DNA of 32,928 nt from an uncultured Bacteroidales bacterium. Lineage in GTDB: Bacteria; Bacteroidota; Bacteroidia; Bacteroidales; Paludibacteraceae. Positions 16,401 to 23,230 of the stretch are shown in pieces; within the stretch, counting starts at the first letter, position 1, and the number at the start of each line of letters is the position of its first letter. Below the pieces are notes generated by a model. That model did not search any database, was not told where the DNA came from, and saw only the letters and a list, made by a program, of their open reading frames with translations. A program made the position numbers and the translations under genes. The stretch covers positions 1 through 32,928 of the forward strand of contig CADBVL010000010.1 in assembly GCA_902798015.1 (NCBI GenBank). The letters are read 5' to 3'.

Positions 16401-18755
16401 GAGTTCCGCTATAAAGATCAGGTGTACACCACCAATGGCGAGTTCTTTGATACCATTCCTTCACTCGTAGGATGTGACTCCATCATCAAATATGTCGTTT
16501 CAGTACATCCGACGTCTGATTACACTTTCGAGAAGCACATATCCGATAAAGAGCCATACGAGTTCCATGGTCGTATCCTCACCAACACAGGTACCTATGA
16601 ATGGACCGGAAAGACGGTGAACGGTTGTGACTCTGTAGAGCACCTCATCCTTACTGTACATCCGTCCTTCTTCCAGTCTGATACGATCGAGCTCTGTCAG
16701 TCGGACTCCATCAACTATCCGTTCCAATGGAAAGATGAAGACGGCCGACTTATCCGTACTATTACGGAGTCAGGAACGTATAACGATAGTGTACTCACGG
16801 AATACGGATTCGACAGTGTACATCAGGTTGTGGTGTACATACATCCGTCTTATTTCATCAAAGAGAAATATGAGATCGGCGAAGGTGAAGTCCTCAAGAT
16901 TCATGGTCGCGACATTTCCAAGCCCGCCGTGTACTACGATACGCTACGCACTATTCATGGGTGTGATAGTATCTATCACATCGTTGTCAACCCGAAGACG
17001 ACCCGTGAGTTCACGTGGAATAAGACCATCTGCCAAGGTGAGTACTTCGATTTCTTCGGAGAAAAGAAAACCAACACAGGTCGATACACTTATACCTCGC
17101 AGTACAAGGATAGTATCGTTTACCTCAACCTCACGGTGAACCCGGTTTCCTACTCCGAGAAACGCATCATCATCACCGACAAACAGACATCATATATCTA
17201 TGATGGTCAACTGTACACGAACCTCCAGTTAGGCGAGAACCTCTTCACCAAGACGATGGTGAACCAGCATGGATGTGACTCCATACATCGCCTCATCATT
17301 TGCGTCACGCAGCGCTATTCGAATTGGGATCCTATTCCTCTCTGTCCTGGCGGCGAAGTGAAGATTGACGGAAAAGTCATTACCGAGTCAGGACTCTATA
17401 CCTTCGAGCGCCGTAGCCGCGTAACCGGAGAACTCGACAGTCTCTACCGCGTGGAGGTCTATGATGCTCCTGCCTTCGACCTCCCATTGGAGAAAGCAAC
17501 GATTTGTCAAGGTGACACCTTCTTGTACGGAGGTAAGAAGATTACCCGTGCCGGACATTATGACTTCACGCTGAAGACAGTCAGCGGTTGCGATAGCCTG
17601 CTTCATCTTGATCTGACCGTCAATCCGTCATATCAATTCTATACAGACGCGACCATCGCCGACTACGAGACCTACTCATGGCGAGGTAAGTCGTATGCTG
17701 AGACCGGAAAGTACGATGTTTCCTTCCCCACTATTCTGGATTGTGACAGTACCTATACATTGCGTCTGACAGTAGTAGAGACTAAACGTCAACTGACGGA
17801 CGATACGATATGTGTTGGGCAAACCTATAACTGGCGTGGACGGGAGATTACGGCAGAAGGTATCTATACCGATACTATCCGTCAGTTAGAGACCGGTTTC
17901 TCCGCAATCTACACACTCAAACTCACTGTCCTCTATCCTACTATGCTCACCAGCGCCACTGTAGGCGAAGTTTGTGCAGACGGTGAGAGTTTTGACATTG
18001 CCTTCACCTATACCGGCGCCAAACCGACCATGTATAGCATATACTTCGATCAGTTGGCGAAGAACGAAGGTTTCAAGGATGTGCTTAACCAACCATTCCT
18101 GGGAGAAGACCGCATCGCGCGCGCGCCCGTTCCTTCTAAAAAAGAAGTGATATACCTCGAGCATACCGCATACGTCAAACCCAACAGATACTCCATGCGA
18201 CTTGTCCTTGACAACGGCATTTGCGGCATTAGTCGCTCTGACAGCCTCATGCTGCTCGTCAAGTACCCGAGTTGGATCATTGAGCAGAACTGGAACGATG
18301 TCGTTGCACCGCTCCGGAAAGAATATAATGGAGGATTTGAGTTTGCCCAATCCGATTGGTATGTCAACGGAGTACTCCAACCTAACAGCAGTCTGGGATA
18401 TCTCCATAATGATAAACTTAAAGAAGGTGATGAAGTCGTTATGGTTGCTACCCGTAAGGGCGAGAGTTTCTCTATTCCGACCTGTCCGCTTGTGATTCAT
18501 GCCAATTCCGGAAATATATACACCAACCCGATACTCGTCTATCCGACTCAAGCGCCGCATCACGCGCCGCATATCACCATCGAGGCATCGGAAGGCGGGC
18601 AGTACGCCATCTACTCGTCCACCGGAACACTCATCACTAACGGGACACTCGATGCAGGAGCAACGCGTGTCACCCTGCCGGGTATCAATGGCATATACTT
18701 CATCCGCACCTCTGTCAAAGGAGAGACGATGACACATAAAGTTATGCTCTACTAA
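7488..18755 (+). CDS. Giant T9SS-secreted repeat protein with GCDS-motif modules
   Basis: About 3755 residues. I chose the ATG at 7488 because it gives a clean signal peptide (MKKSFYIISCVLLAAAAVMR, cleavage near VHA); the ATG 12 bases earlier lies in the micro-repeat. Residues about 30-3480 are a chain of units of about 55-75 residues. The common pattern is IC-x-(G/D)-(D/E), an aromatic, W/F-x-G, then SG-x-Y-x-DT, closing with GCDSI-x-x-L-x-L-x-V. I count 34 CDS/CDT closures by eye, plus forms with the Cys replaced (GYDSI, GNDSI, GKDSI). A second unit type begins ITD-x-x-x-PYTW. Residues about 3490-3670 are a non-repeat region (IIEQNWNDVVAPL, WYVNGVLQPN) of a type I have seen in Bacteroidales secreted proteins. 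Residues about 3677-3755 are a T9SS type A sorting domain (ILVYPTQ, YAIYSSTGTLITNG, LPGINGIYFIRT, HKVMLY). The family is known for T9SS export and surface attachment; an adhesin or coat role is inferred. Confidence 0.93.
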   Translation: MKKSFYIISCVLLAAAAVMRVHAEDGIIETRHYKMCPGDAITIDTRQTPVYQDTILYDTLLVTDPGADSIIRYVVNVFPSFSKNEERQLEAGTSFAWCDTTIATGGSYERIYKTQDGCDSIYRLHVTVELTRSFTLCDDESVTFNGQVYSNAGTYYNSYSSDTTYKIIITKHPSQLHQQTGYLDATHPYYWQYQLDGAVKTDTLTAPGVYEYTTQNPETGCNDIWRLILRKDETSYRFDSAATICENEDFEWRGKQHLNRQGVGTTTDYYDRYKTLAGYDSIYHLALTVLPVKRVTQTIPFCGSITWKGQTYTESQTLIDTFTGVQYGCDSIVTTILAKGIPFLQHDTATIVPGETLIWHGQTITSSGQYEDKHLTRSGCDSIYTLGVGVKAGTATIPIRTERATTCDGTPYSWRGKDYSISGRYVDTVLVGGTQEIDSLIVLELTVHPTYAWTERISFVTFPQTYRGQPITAPGTYSIAYTTFTGCDSILTLYVDREVIRDDSTVTICPNETFIWRGKARHESGRFVEIEKDAAGNDSIEHVLNLTVRYIPETHINQTICRGSSYTFGDQLLTESGVYTHVFKQDGCDSTVVLSLNVVTPDTIRYVHQINAGDEYVWHNVTYRETGVSFYTTTNHFGCDSTEMLILTVNHVDTIDSTATICPGETIEWHGIRASQSGEFSNAEQQPGGNFNFYRLHLSVRELAQVDSSFVLCGDEVLSFNGKTYTEAGHFYDKAGCDTLYHLHIQRIPSQVYITNASLSKEGGYTWTYRDNGVEKTDVFSTPGTYEFTSPNGETGCQDIYRLILTKNETDYHFVETYTICEGEDFSWRGMSNLSGQPGTSHYFDTYETRAGKDSIYELVLTVTPVKRTIQTITFCGETTWKGQVLTNSTVVYDTITSSTGCDSIVRVNFDKVTPFYRHDTATIVQGETLLWHGQAISGDGFYIDAHTNQYGCDSTYTLGVGVIAATPQTNMFTTQYSICDGDVYTWRGHDYSPTTTTTYTDTVYKAGTNSIDSIFVLKLTVHTNYPDTIVRHLYTCGEIGASIRYQGKEYYEDTTIISDLHTVFGCDSIVKAYLHFNTALFLSDTVKIADTELPYTWHFRLGGTVRDSVITTAGTYNHYEAAEGTCRNQEQLVLLVYPTYLYEQDTTICELDLPFYWLRGPSEHINDALQHTVGQTKQYEYRYQSVNNTDSIYRLNLTIDPAPTSTERYYVCEGSPKKIHGVMYGEGNMAKDTLYRDTIRMHVDGTICDSTVYVEVYVSSRKTHTETVVLQDGESIDWNGMHITSGGEYRFTTDSVGPAGCDSISILRVIQELGDERFICSNDTGADVHPDKRYPFVWEHPRLTHDPDTLYTTGSFRDTVYDDLGYILEIYRMDLTIVHPYDTTIVVHGCKNKGALWRDSLYFNDTTFVDRVEVIPHTHEQPCDSVFHVTIKIDTFYNIRIDTTLCEYQLPLIVGRINPDTLWQEGDFRHILDTTLCGCDSIIEGHLTIIPKLTHNDSTFICEDSIKAHHVWLGDTITPAFLGNDGGKWADKWQGKYHGVMYTSDTIVWDCNHEYFHHIIVRPSQKLVVDTNFYLCPGDSLRLFWGRGDDTTWFYKDTLYEQHTPMPSTWRDEHHQYTYANDAYSCDSITRWHIKVLPLYHKDTTAHRLLGDSIWWGGAWRYYTGTYDSIAPSPDTSSLGDTCMYIYPLHLIVDTAYYFRDTVDICTVAGKTHTHIWPETGYKQFFTVGDKDTVARHYVDSLITYDRRDSIYDLCVNYRLHRDTTIYRTICEDDSVRFDLHLRDNVSFIERWVKNYGTYYDTVMAANGCDSIITLKLTVHPRIITKPKEVMITDREIPYLWHHAWTENNLPVDSVDTLRATGLYTFVMPSIHGCDSIDSLYLTVHQTHVFRDTIDVCDRPDKTRNHTWFTGYTQTYNTPMADDTAFYADTLQTRILLDSIYVLCVNFHRTYETHLYDTICAGDSVLLHGFHTATGIYRDTVPAVNGCDSVITLHLQVWPGFPTRYRYEDINITDTPYTWVHTWVENGLPKQDIDYLSMPGEYGRVLPNIHGCDSIDSLILRIHNNYVFRDTITICSDATPYTWYGPDYTVYKSDIYDSGDYVRRWRTANGFGDSTRMIHIEVLPVVYSQRYDTLCYGDSILFGLTRLNQPRYLHKSGVYYDTLTSIRYGCDSIIEMRLNVFQNFMHAETRHIMRTDTPYVWYHFRSGATLPIDSTFITAEGTYAYNFVSLHGCDSIDSLTLVLHDDYLYRDSVVICQDQVPYTWYGSDHTIYKEGISHSGEYTYSLRKQDGYSDSTLVRKVTILPIVYSQRYDTLCYGDSILFGLTRLNQPRYLHKSGVYYDTLTSIQYGCDSIIELRLNVFPHLDKYHAPVDITDRDLPYTWYHYLDGETTAVDSTKISGSGEFTYTFTTIHGCDSVDHLTVNVHPNYFFRDTVTICSDATPYTWYGPDGTIFKSDIYLTDLYTRHLRTIDGFADSIYTRYVNVQQVKLTLIRDSICLDADGHNFYTFNGRNLNVGGIYRDTLAAASGCDSIIELHLSVNKPYYSFREEHIIEGQTVSAFGQAFTTDTLLILKGLTPSGCDSTNVLKVVVHPLVDTTVTICSADLPYLWANKWNGDITPLYTAGLYRNDTTFVNGQRMYYGLRLIVNQPTDTTIYRTICEDDQYNFNGQFLTSAGEYRDTLRNASGCDSVVILHLNVQPKYLNVVDRTIYEGDSVEFEGTYYHTAGIYPIRLTSSTGCDSIIELRLTVNRLYDDSISVCSNELPYVWREKLIYTSGIYRDTIPNNGTDAVIGIKVNVLPTFRATEPIVISICEGDFYKFGGKILTQQGIYYDTLTATNGCDSIVMLSLQVMPLKYQSETRRIFEGDSVLFDGQWLKESGVYERRVQNDNGCTDTYQLILTVLKEFRVDTTAYICANDIPFVWRGYEYSASGDYSLPTAWTDSSRVVTTLHLTIRETFYEERNIAICSGDEFRYKDQVYTTNGEFFDTIPSLVGCDSIIKYVVSVHPTSDYTFEKHISDKEPYEFHGRILTNTGTYEWTGKTVNGCDSVEHLILTVHPSFFQSDTIELCQSDSINYPFQWKDEDGRLIRTITESGTYNDSVLTEYGFDSVHQVVVYIHPSYFIKEKYEIGEGEVLKIHGRDISKPAVYYDTLRTIHGCDSIYHIVVNPKTTREFTWNKTICQGEYFDFFGEKKTNTGRYTYTSQYKDSIVYLNLTVNPVSYSEKRIIITDKQTSYIYDGQLYTNLQLGENLFTKTMVNQHGCDSIHRLIICVTQRYSNWDPIPLCPGGEVKIDGKVITESGLYTFERRSRVTGELDSLYRVEVYDAPAFDLPLEKATICQGDTFLYGGKKITRAGHYDFTLKTVSGCDSLLHLDLTVNPSYQFYTDATIADYETYSWRGKSYAETGKYDVSFPTILDCDSTYTLRLTVVETKRQLTDDTICVGQTYNWRGREITAEGIYTDTIRQLETGFSAIYTLKLTVLYPTMLTSATVGEVCADGESFDIAFTYTGAKPTMYSIYFDQLAKNEGFKDVLNQPFLGEDRIARAPVPSKKEVIYLEHTAYVKPNRYSMRLVLDNGICGISRSDSLMLLVKYPSWIIEQNWNDVVAPLRKEYNGGFEFAQSDWYVNGVLQPNSSLGYLHNDKLKEGDEVVMVATRKGESFSIPTCPLVIHANSGNIYTNPILVYPTQAPHHAPHITIEASEGGQYAIYSSTGTLITNGTLDAGATRVTLPGINGIYFIRTSVKGETMTHKVMLY
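7889..8845 (+). repeat. Segmental repeat copy 1 within the giant gene
   Basis: About 320 codons here align unit by unit with 9608-10572 at an offset of about 1.72 kb. Matching landmarks include HPSQ / IPSQ, ETGC-x-DI, LTV-x-PVKR-x-x-QTI, HDTATIV-x-GETL, YTLGVGV and a CDG-x-x-Y-x-WRG unit. This is an old duplication of a block of several units rather than of one unit. Confidence 0.75.
9608..10572 (+). repeat. Segmental repeat copy 2 within the giant gene
   Basis: Partner of 7889-8845. Divergence is substantial and includes small insertions (a Thr-rich stretch near 10470). The order of unit subtypes is nevertheless kept throughout, which shows common origin by block duplication. Confidence 0.75.
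13863..14033 (+). repeat. Near-identical 57-codon module, copy 1 (543-bp superrepeat)
   Basis: This 171-base module matches 14406-14576 at an offset of 543 bases. By hand count 18 bases differ, of which 14 are silent; only 3 of 57 residues change. The flanks also belong to the superrepeat: units with FRDT-x-TIC and PYTWYG recur near 13690, 14233 and 14780. Confidence 0.9.
14406..14576 (+). repeat. Near-identical 57-codon module, copy 2 (543-bp superrepeat)
   Basis: Partner of 13863-14033. Both encode YSQRYDTLCYGDSILFGLTR and a following GCDSIIE closure. It is the most recent-looking duplication inside the giant gene. Confidence 0.9.
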
Positions 18756-18757
18756 AT

Positions 18758-18790
18758 AGTTAGCCCCGCGATTTCCTCGCGGGGCTAACT
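18758..18790. terminator. Strong hairpin between the convergent giant gene and nrdG
   Basis: A perfect 14-bp GC-rich stem (AGTTAGCCCCGCGA at 18758-18771 with its complement at 18777-18790) encloses a 5-base loop, two bases past the stop of the giant gene. There is no clear T tract on either side, but its place between convergent genes suggests a bidirectional terminator. Confidence 0.75.
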
Positions 18791-18810
18791 GTATAACTAC
18801 CATTTACAAT

Positions 18811-19293
18811 TTATAGTTGCTTTCTCCAAAAAGAAGAAGTGATATCTTCCCACTCTTCCCCGATTCGTTTGTACAAATGCTGGTTGGTTTTCTCGCTCTT
18901 CAATCCGCCCAGCGCCTCGATATACGGACCCAATTTGACATAGTCAAAAGCCTTCTCGTCTTGTGGCATATTTGTCCGTCCCGAATACCAAGCCGTCCGT
19001 AAACCACCCTTCCCCTTTGGGATGGGTTGGGGGCAGGCCTTTACGTACCTCGCCCATTGCGCTACTTCCGCCGGATCGGCATCTCCTCCCATGAACGCCA
19101 CACACGTGATCATGGTTCCGTAACGCGCGAGAAGACCGTTCAGTAATTCTTCATTCACGATCTCGCCGATATCCTCCGCCAGGTGCGGACTGTGACATCC
19201 GGGACAATGACAAGGACAATTCGAGAGATTAAGGGCGAGTGTTACCTCGCCCGGAATCTCTTGAAAAACAATATCGAAAGAAGCTACCTTCAT
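18811..19293 (-). CDS. nrdG: Anaerobic ribonucleoside-triphosphate reductase activating enzyme (radical SAM)
   Basis: 160 residues from the ATG at 19293, which overlaps the nrdD stop codon by one base (TGATG). Upstream in-frame codons lie inside nrdD and are not part of this gene. NrdG cleaves S-adenosylmethionine on a 4Fe-4S cluster and installs the glycyl radical on NrdD. The cluster ligands are visible as C26, C30 and C33 (CX3CX2C within NLSNCPCHCPGCHSP). Further landmarks are VAFMGGDADPAEV and the C-terminal FDYVKLGPYIEALGG. An extra Cys (C28) lies inside the motif. Coupling to nrdD through the overlapping stop and start ensures the two are made together. Confidence 0.93.
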   Translation of the reverse strand: MKVASFDIVFQEIPGEVTLALNLSNCPCHCPGCHSPHLAEDIGEIVNEELLNGLLARYGTMITCVAFMGGDADPAEVAQWARYVKACPQPIPKGKGGLRTAWYSGRTNMPQDEKAFDYVKLGPYIEALGGLKSEKTNQHLYKRIGEEWEDITSSFWRKQL

Positions 19294-21392
19294 CAGCACT
19301 TCGGTGCTTTCGATTTCTCTGCGTAGTAACGCTGAGCCGCCTCTTTCTGACGGGCCTCCGAGAAGTTCGATACACGTTTCATGTAGCCAATGACACGCGT
19401 GAGGTAGTCCACGTTCTTTGAATGGCAATGCGGACACTCCTTGAGGTAACGCTTGTCGATATGGCCGCAATCGTTACATACCGTGTTCGGGATATTGAAG
19501 GTGAAGTAGTTACATCCCTCGATAGCAGCGACGCGCAGGAGTTGGCGATACTGCTCCTGAGAAAGGTGTTCCTCCAAGTTGCAGTGCAGTGCACTACCAC
19601 CTGTCAAATGCTCGATATACTGACGTCCATGCAGACGGAAACGATCCAATACGTTCAGACTGGTGTCCTCAACGATGTAGAAATAACTGTTGTAGCAGTC
19701 ACGCGGTACTACGTAGCCGTCTTCCTTATCCCACTTAGCGTGCTTTACACCCACGTTCTCGGCAGGAATCATTTCGCAGTTGAACATCACGTCCTTCGTA
19801 CGATACTCTTTGTTTTTCTTCTCGATAATACCGAGCAGTTCCTGCACGAAGTGTGCGTATTCGGGGCTATCCTTGATTTCGATACCAAGGAACTCTGCAG
19901 CCTCTACCAAACCATTGACGCCAATCGTCAGATACTGACGGCCGATGTTGATATACCCGGCATCGAATAAAGGCAACATGCCCTTGGCCTGTAGGTTCTT
20001 CAGGTTCTCGTTGTATGCCAACTGCACCTTGTGCATCAGATCCACTACATCCTCAACATAGCTCTGGTACGGGATGTTGTTGCGTACTGCGTACTGGATA
20101 GCGCGGTTGAGGTTGATAGTCAGCACGGATTTCGAACCCGTCGAGATACCACCGGCACCAAGCGTATAACTGAAACTGTTGTCCGTGATAGCATTGCGCA
20201 GACGGCAGCAGCTGGAGAGGCTGTCGGCATTGTCGCTGACGTAGGTGAAGAACGAGTGTCCCTTCGCGTACATCTCTGCGGTGAAATCGCCGTACTCTTT
20301 GTCTTTGATGTCGCCATCTTCTGCCAACAACGCCATCGTCTCAACCGGGAAGGTGAGGACGCAACGCGTACGCTCTTCGTTGAACCAGTTCATGAAACGT
20401 TTCTGCAACCAGTTCAGGCTGTCCCAATGCGGTGCCTCGCCATTCGGGAAACGGAAGTTCTCGAACAAGCTCTGGAAATAATAGCGGTCATAGTAACTGA
20501 TATTCCAGAATACCGACTGGAAGTTACGGGCACCTGAAGGTTGGTTCAGGCTATATACCACTTGCTGGAAGCAATCCGTGATTACCTTGTCGATAGTGCG
20601 GCGTTTGAGGCTCAGATCCACTACCTCGTCAGCGCGCTTGTAGTAATCCTCGCCGTATTCCTGCTCGATGAAATAGTTCATATACATAAGGAACTCGGGC
20701 GTAGCGCACGCGCCTGAGAGCATGCTCGACACCATGAAGACCATGTTGATGAACCCGCCGCAGAACGATTTGAGGTTATGAGGAGGCGTAGCATTACCGC
20801 CGATACTCTTCGTACCGCCAATCAGCCATGGATACATGGTGATGGATGCACAGTAGTTTGCCAAGTTCGTCTCGTCGTTCTTGTAGATGAAGTGCTGGTT
20901 GAGCAGTTGCATATAGCGGTCGCTCAACTCTTTGCCGAACATCTCTTTGATACGCTCGGTCAACAGACGGCGGTTCAGACGGATAAAACCTTGTTTAGGC
21001 AACTCTCCGATGAGCGTTGCAATGTTCTTGTGCTCCACGTTTGCGTTCGCGTCGAACTTGCTACCCTCTGCCGCATTACTTGCCTGCACGTAGTTCATCA
21101 TGAAATCCAAACGACGCTGCGTGTCGCGATCCTCAGTGTGCTGATGGCGATACAACATGTAGGCTTTCGCAACCTGGTAGTATCCCTCTGCCATCAACGC
21201 AACCTCCACCTGGTTCTGGATTTCCTCAACGGTCGCATTATTATGTACTCGCAGATGCGAGAGGATGGATGTCAACGCCTCCTCCGTCGCAAATGCACCT
21301 ACTGCTAAGAATGCCTTGGAAATGGCATTTTTGATCTTGTCGATGGTGAATAATTCTTTCTTACCATCACGTTTGATAATGTATGTTTCCAT
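19293..21392 (-). CDS. nrdD: Anaerobic ribonucleoside-triphosphate reductase (glycyl radical, class III)
   Basis: A 699-residue protein that reduces ribonucleoside triphosphates to deoxyribonucleotides without oxygen. Residues 1-90 are an ATP-cone allosteric domain (YIIKRDGKKELFTIDKIKNA). The catalytic barrel follows, with ADSLSSCCRLRN and GAGGISTGSKSVLTINLNRA. Near the C-terminus four Cys (C639, C642, C653, C656) make the zinc site, and RVIGYMKRVSNF carries the glycyl radical residue G669. The domain set and length match full NrdD. It has its own promoter and couples to nrdG. This points to growth in anaerobic conditions; whether an aerobic reductase also exists cannot be judged from this window. 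Confidence 0.97.
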   Translation of the reverse strand: METYIIKRDGKKELFTIDKIKNAISKAFLAVGAFATEEALTSILSHLRVHNNATVEEIQNQVEVALMAEGYYQVAKAYMLYRHQHTEDRDTQRRLDFMMNYVQASNAAEGSKFDANANVEHKNIATLIGELPKQGFIRLNRRLLTERIKEMFGKELSDRYMQLLNQHFIYKNDETNLANYCASITMYPWLIGGTKSIGGNATPPHNLKSFCGGFINMVFMVSSMLSGACATPEFLMYMNYFIEQEYGEDYYKRADEVVDLSLKRRTIDKVITDCFQQVVYSLNQPSGARNFQSVFWNISYYDRYYFQSLFENFRFPNGEAPHWDSLNWLQKRFMNWFNEERTRCVLTFPVETMALLAEDGDIKDKEYGDFTAEMYAKGHSFFTYVSDNADSLSSCCRLRNAITDNSFSYTLGAGGISTGSKSVLTINLNRAIQYAVRNNIPYQSYVEDVVDLMHKVQLAYNENLKNLQAKGMLPLFDAGYINIGRQYLTIGVNGLVEAAEFLGIEIKDSPEYAHFVQELLGIIEKKNKEYRTKDVMFNCEMIPAENVGVKHAKWDKEDGYVVPRDCYNSYFYIVEDTSLNVLDRFRLHGRQYIEHLTGGSALHCNLEEHLSQEQYRQLLRVAAIEGCNYFTFNIPNTVCNDCGHIDKRYLKECPHCHSKNVDYLTRVIGYMKRVSNFSEARQKEAAQRYYAEKSKAPKC

Positions 21393-21433
21393 ATATATAA
21401 AGTGAATATTTTTTCAAAGCGCGAAATCGAGTG

Positions 21434-21465
21434 CAAAAGTAGTACAAATTTTTGAATTGTGCAAA
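21434..21465 (-). promoter_or_regulatory. Bacteroidota housekeeping promoter for nrdDG
   Basis: On the minus strand TTTG (complement of 21462-21465) and TACTTTTG (complement of 21434-21441) are exactly 20 bases apart. Transcription should start near 21427, about 35 bases before the ATG. Confidence 0.8.
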
Positions 21466-21610
21466 TTTTTGGACAAGTTTTTTTCAAAAAAATTTTACAA
21501 AGTTTTCCAAAACTTTTAGTTATCTTGCTTATTTTCAATGTTTTACATTTTTTATCAACAAAAAAAGTTGTCCAAAATGAACATTTGTTGACAAACTGGC
21601 GTTATACATA

Positions 21611-21640
21611 ACAAAAAAGAAGGCCGCGCATCGCGCAGCC
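21611..21640 (-). terminator. Intrinsic terminator after the 21672-23147 gene
   Basis: On the minus strand a GC-rich hairpin (complement of 21622-21640, GGC-GCGC paired with GCGC-GCC around a 3-base loop, one mismatch) is followed by CTTCTTTTTTGT. It lies about 30 bases past the stop codon. Confidence 0.75.
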
Positions 21641-21671
21641 CTCATTTTTACTTTTAAAAGCTTATTTTCGA

Positions 21672-23147
21672 TTAACGAACTCGAGCTCCTTGAGCGTTGA
21701 ACATCTTGTTGTCGCGGATGATAAACAAGTTGCCATCAACTGCAACTTTCTGAGCCTGCTCGGTCAGAACGATATGCTCGATTCCTTCCTCGATTGCTTC
21801 CCAGTATGCTTTCACGTCAAACCAAACAATGTTCGACTTGTGCTCCTCGTCACCGCCACGGTAGATAGATTGGAGACCCAATTTCTCCCACGTGCGTACC
21901 TCTTCTTCGCTCTGGTTGAGATAAATAAGACCATTGTAGATATCCCAGTCATCCGAGAAGTTATACGGGATCTCAGTGAGGTCATCCTCAAGTTCCTGAT
22001 ACAAATCGGTTGTGAATACCAGCGGACTCTGCTCGTTGCCCTTTTGGATGAAGAAGATATAGCTCAACTTCTCCGGGTTCAGATCCTCATCTGCTGTACC
22101 AATCAGCGGGATTTCGAACTCAACACTCGGATACGTTACATCAGCAAACTTAAAATCAGTGAATGCCGGATCAGCCGGAGTAGCAGCTACTTCCGAGAAT
22201 TTACTCAAAACTATTTCTGCGAACTCATCCAGCGCATAACCATCGGCGAGCGTAATAAATTCATCACAAACAAAACGATCTTTTAATGCATCGTAGGTCA
22301 TCGAAGTTGCCTGAGTAAATACATCATAGTCACCGAGATAGCTCTCAAAAACACCGAGGAATACTTCCGGGAACTGATAGATACCTTCAGCATCCTTCAC
22401 GCCCTTGATCCATCCTTCCGTAACATAATCACTCATACCCTTGATATAAACGGTATCAGCATCGAAGCCTACATACACATACTTAATAACCAATTTGTCT
22501 TGATACGTGTCACGGCCGTCGAACTTATACAGCGAGGTATCCAAACCAGCCGGAATAACAACCGCCTCAGGTTTTTCCGGTGCCTCTAAACCAAAGACAG
22601 CTGCAGACCAATAAGTGTACAACTGCATATCGTAAGCAAACGCACTTTCTGCGATGAAGAGCGTAACAGCAGAAAGCGTACCGGCCTCCGGATCATACTC
22701 GAAGACAATGTTTTCCGAAATCGTCTCACCATCGTCAGTACCGATAAGGAACTCATCACCGTACTCGTCGGTTCCTAGCCACTGACCACCCGGGATAGTA
22801 ATGGTGTTGCCGTCCAACGTACCGGTAACAGCACCTTCCGGGAACCAATAAGCCAAGCCTACAATTGTTACCTGGTTGCCATCAACCGTTACATCAATAG
22901 ACGGCATTTCAGAGGTTCCATCAGCCCAACCGGTGGAAGTTCCAATATAAAACGAACCACCAATCGTGTAGAACGTACCGGAAGCGAACGGAATTTCAGC
23001 CTTTACAGCCGGAGCCTTTACTGCTTTCACAGCTTTCTCTACCTTGATGGGTTGGTTACTCAGCGTCTTCTGCACTTTCTGCAAAGGAGCTGCACTTGCG
23101 CTCAACACAATCGACAGAGCGCACAAAAAAGAGAAAATTTTTTTCAT
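21672..23147 (-). CDS. Exported protein of unknown function with a short sorting-like C-terminal tail
   Basis: A 491-residue protein with a signal peptide (MKKIFSFLCALSIVLSASA, cleavage before APLQ). A Lys/Val/Ala-rich linker follows (VEKAVKAVKAPAVKAE, about 36-51). Then come beta-rich segments (FYTIGGSFYIGTSTGWADGT; VTVDGNQVTIVGLAYWFPEG; ITIPGGQWLGTDEYGDEF) that read like repeated beta-sandwich or jelly-roll pieces, and an acidic second half. I do not recognise a named domain. The last residues (GNLFIIRDNKMFNAQGARVR) resemble the end of the GH53 protein encoded next door (HVLVERNEQLFDLTGARVQ), which suggests a shared export or attachment tail. It has its own promoter and terminator, so it is a single-gene unit. 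Confidence 0.8.
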   Translation of the reverse strand: MKKIFSFLCALSIVLSASAAPLQKVQKTLSNQPIKVEKAVKAVKAPAVKAEIPFASGTFYTIGGSFYIGTSTGWADGTSEMPSIDVTVDGNQVTIVGLAYWFPEGAVTGTLDGNTITIPGGQWLGTDEYGDEFLIGTDDGETISENIVFEYDPEAGTLSAVTLFIAESAFAYDMQLYTYWSAAVFGLEAPEKPEAVVIPAGLDTSLYKFDGRDTYQDKLVIKYVYVGFDADTVYIKGMSDYVTEGWIKGVKDAEGIYQFPEVFLGVFESYLGDYDVFTQATSMTYDALKDRFVCDEFITLADGYALDEFAEIVLSKFSEVAATPADPAFTDFKFADVTYPSVEFEIPLIGTADEDLNPEKLSYIFFIQKGNEQSPLVFTTDLYQELEDDLTEIPYNFSDDWDIYNGLIYLNQSEEEVRTWEKLGLQSIYRGGDEEHKSNIVWFDVKAYWEAIEEGIEHIVLTEQAQKVAVDGNLFIIRDNKMFNAQGARVR

Positions 23148-23230
23148 ACCTTAAATCAATTTTTTAGGTTAGTAATGTTAATAATGTTAGTTATTTTTGT
23201 TATTTCTTTACAAAAAGCAACAAAACGGCG

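Noticed and set aside
19293..19470. Longer start for nrdG.
   Set aside because: The added residues are encoded inside nrdD in another frame and do not resemble NrdG; the ATG at 19293 gives the known NrdG N-terminus.
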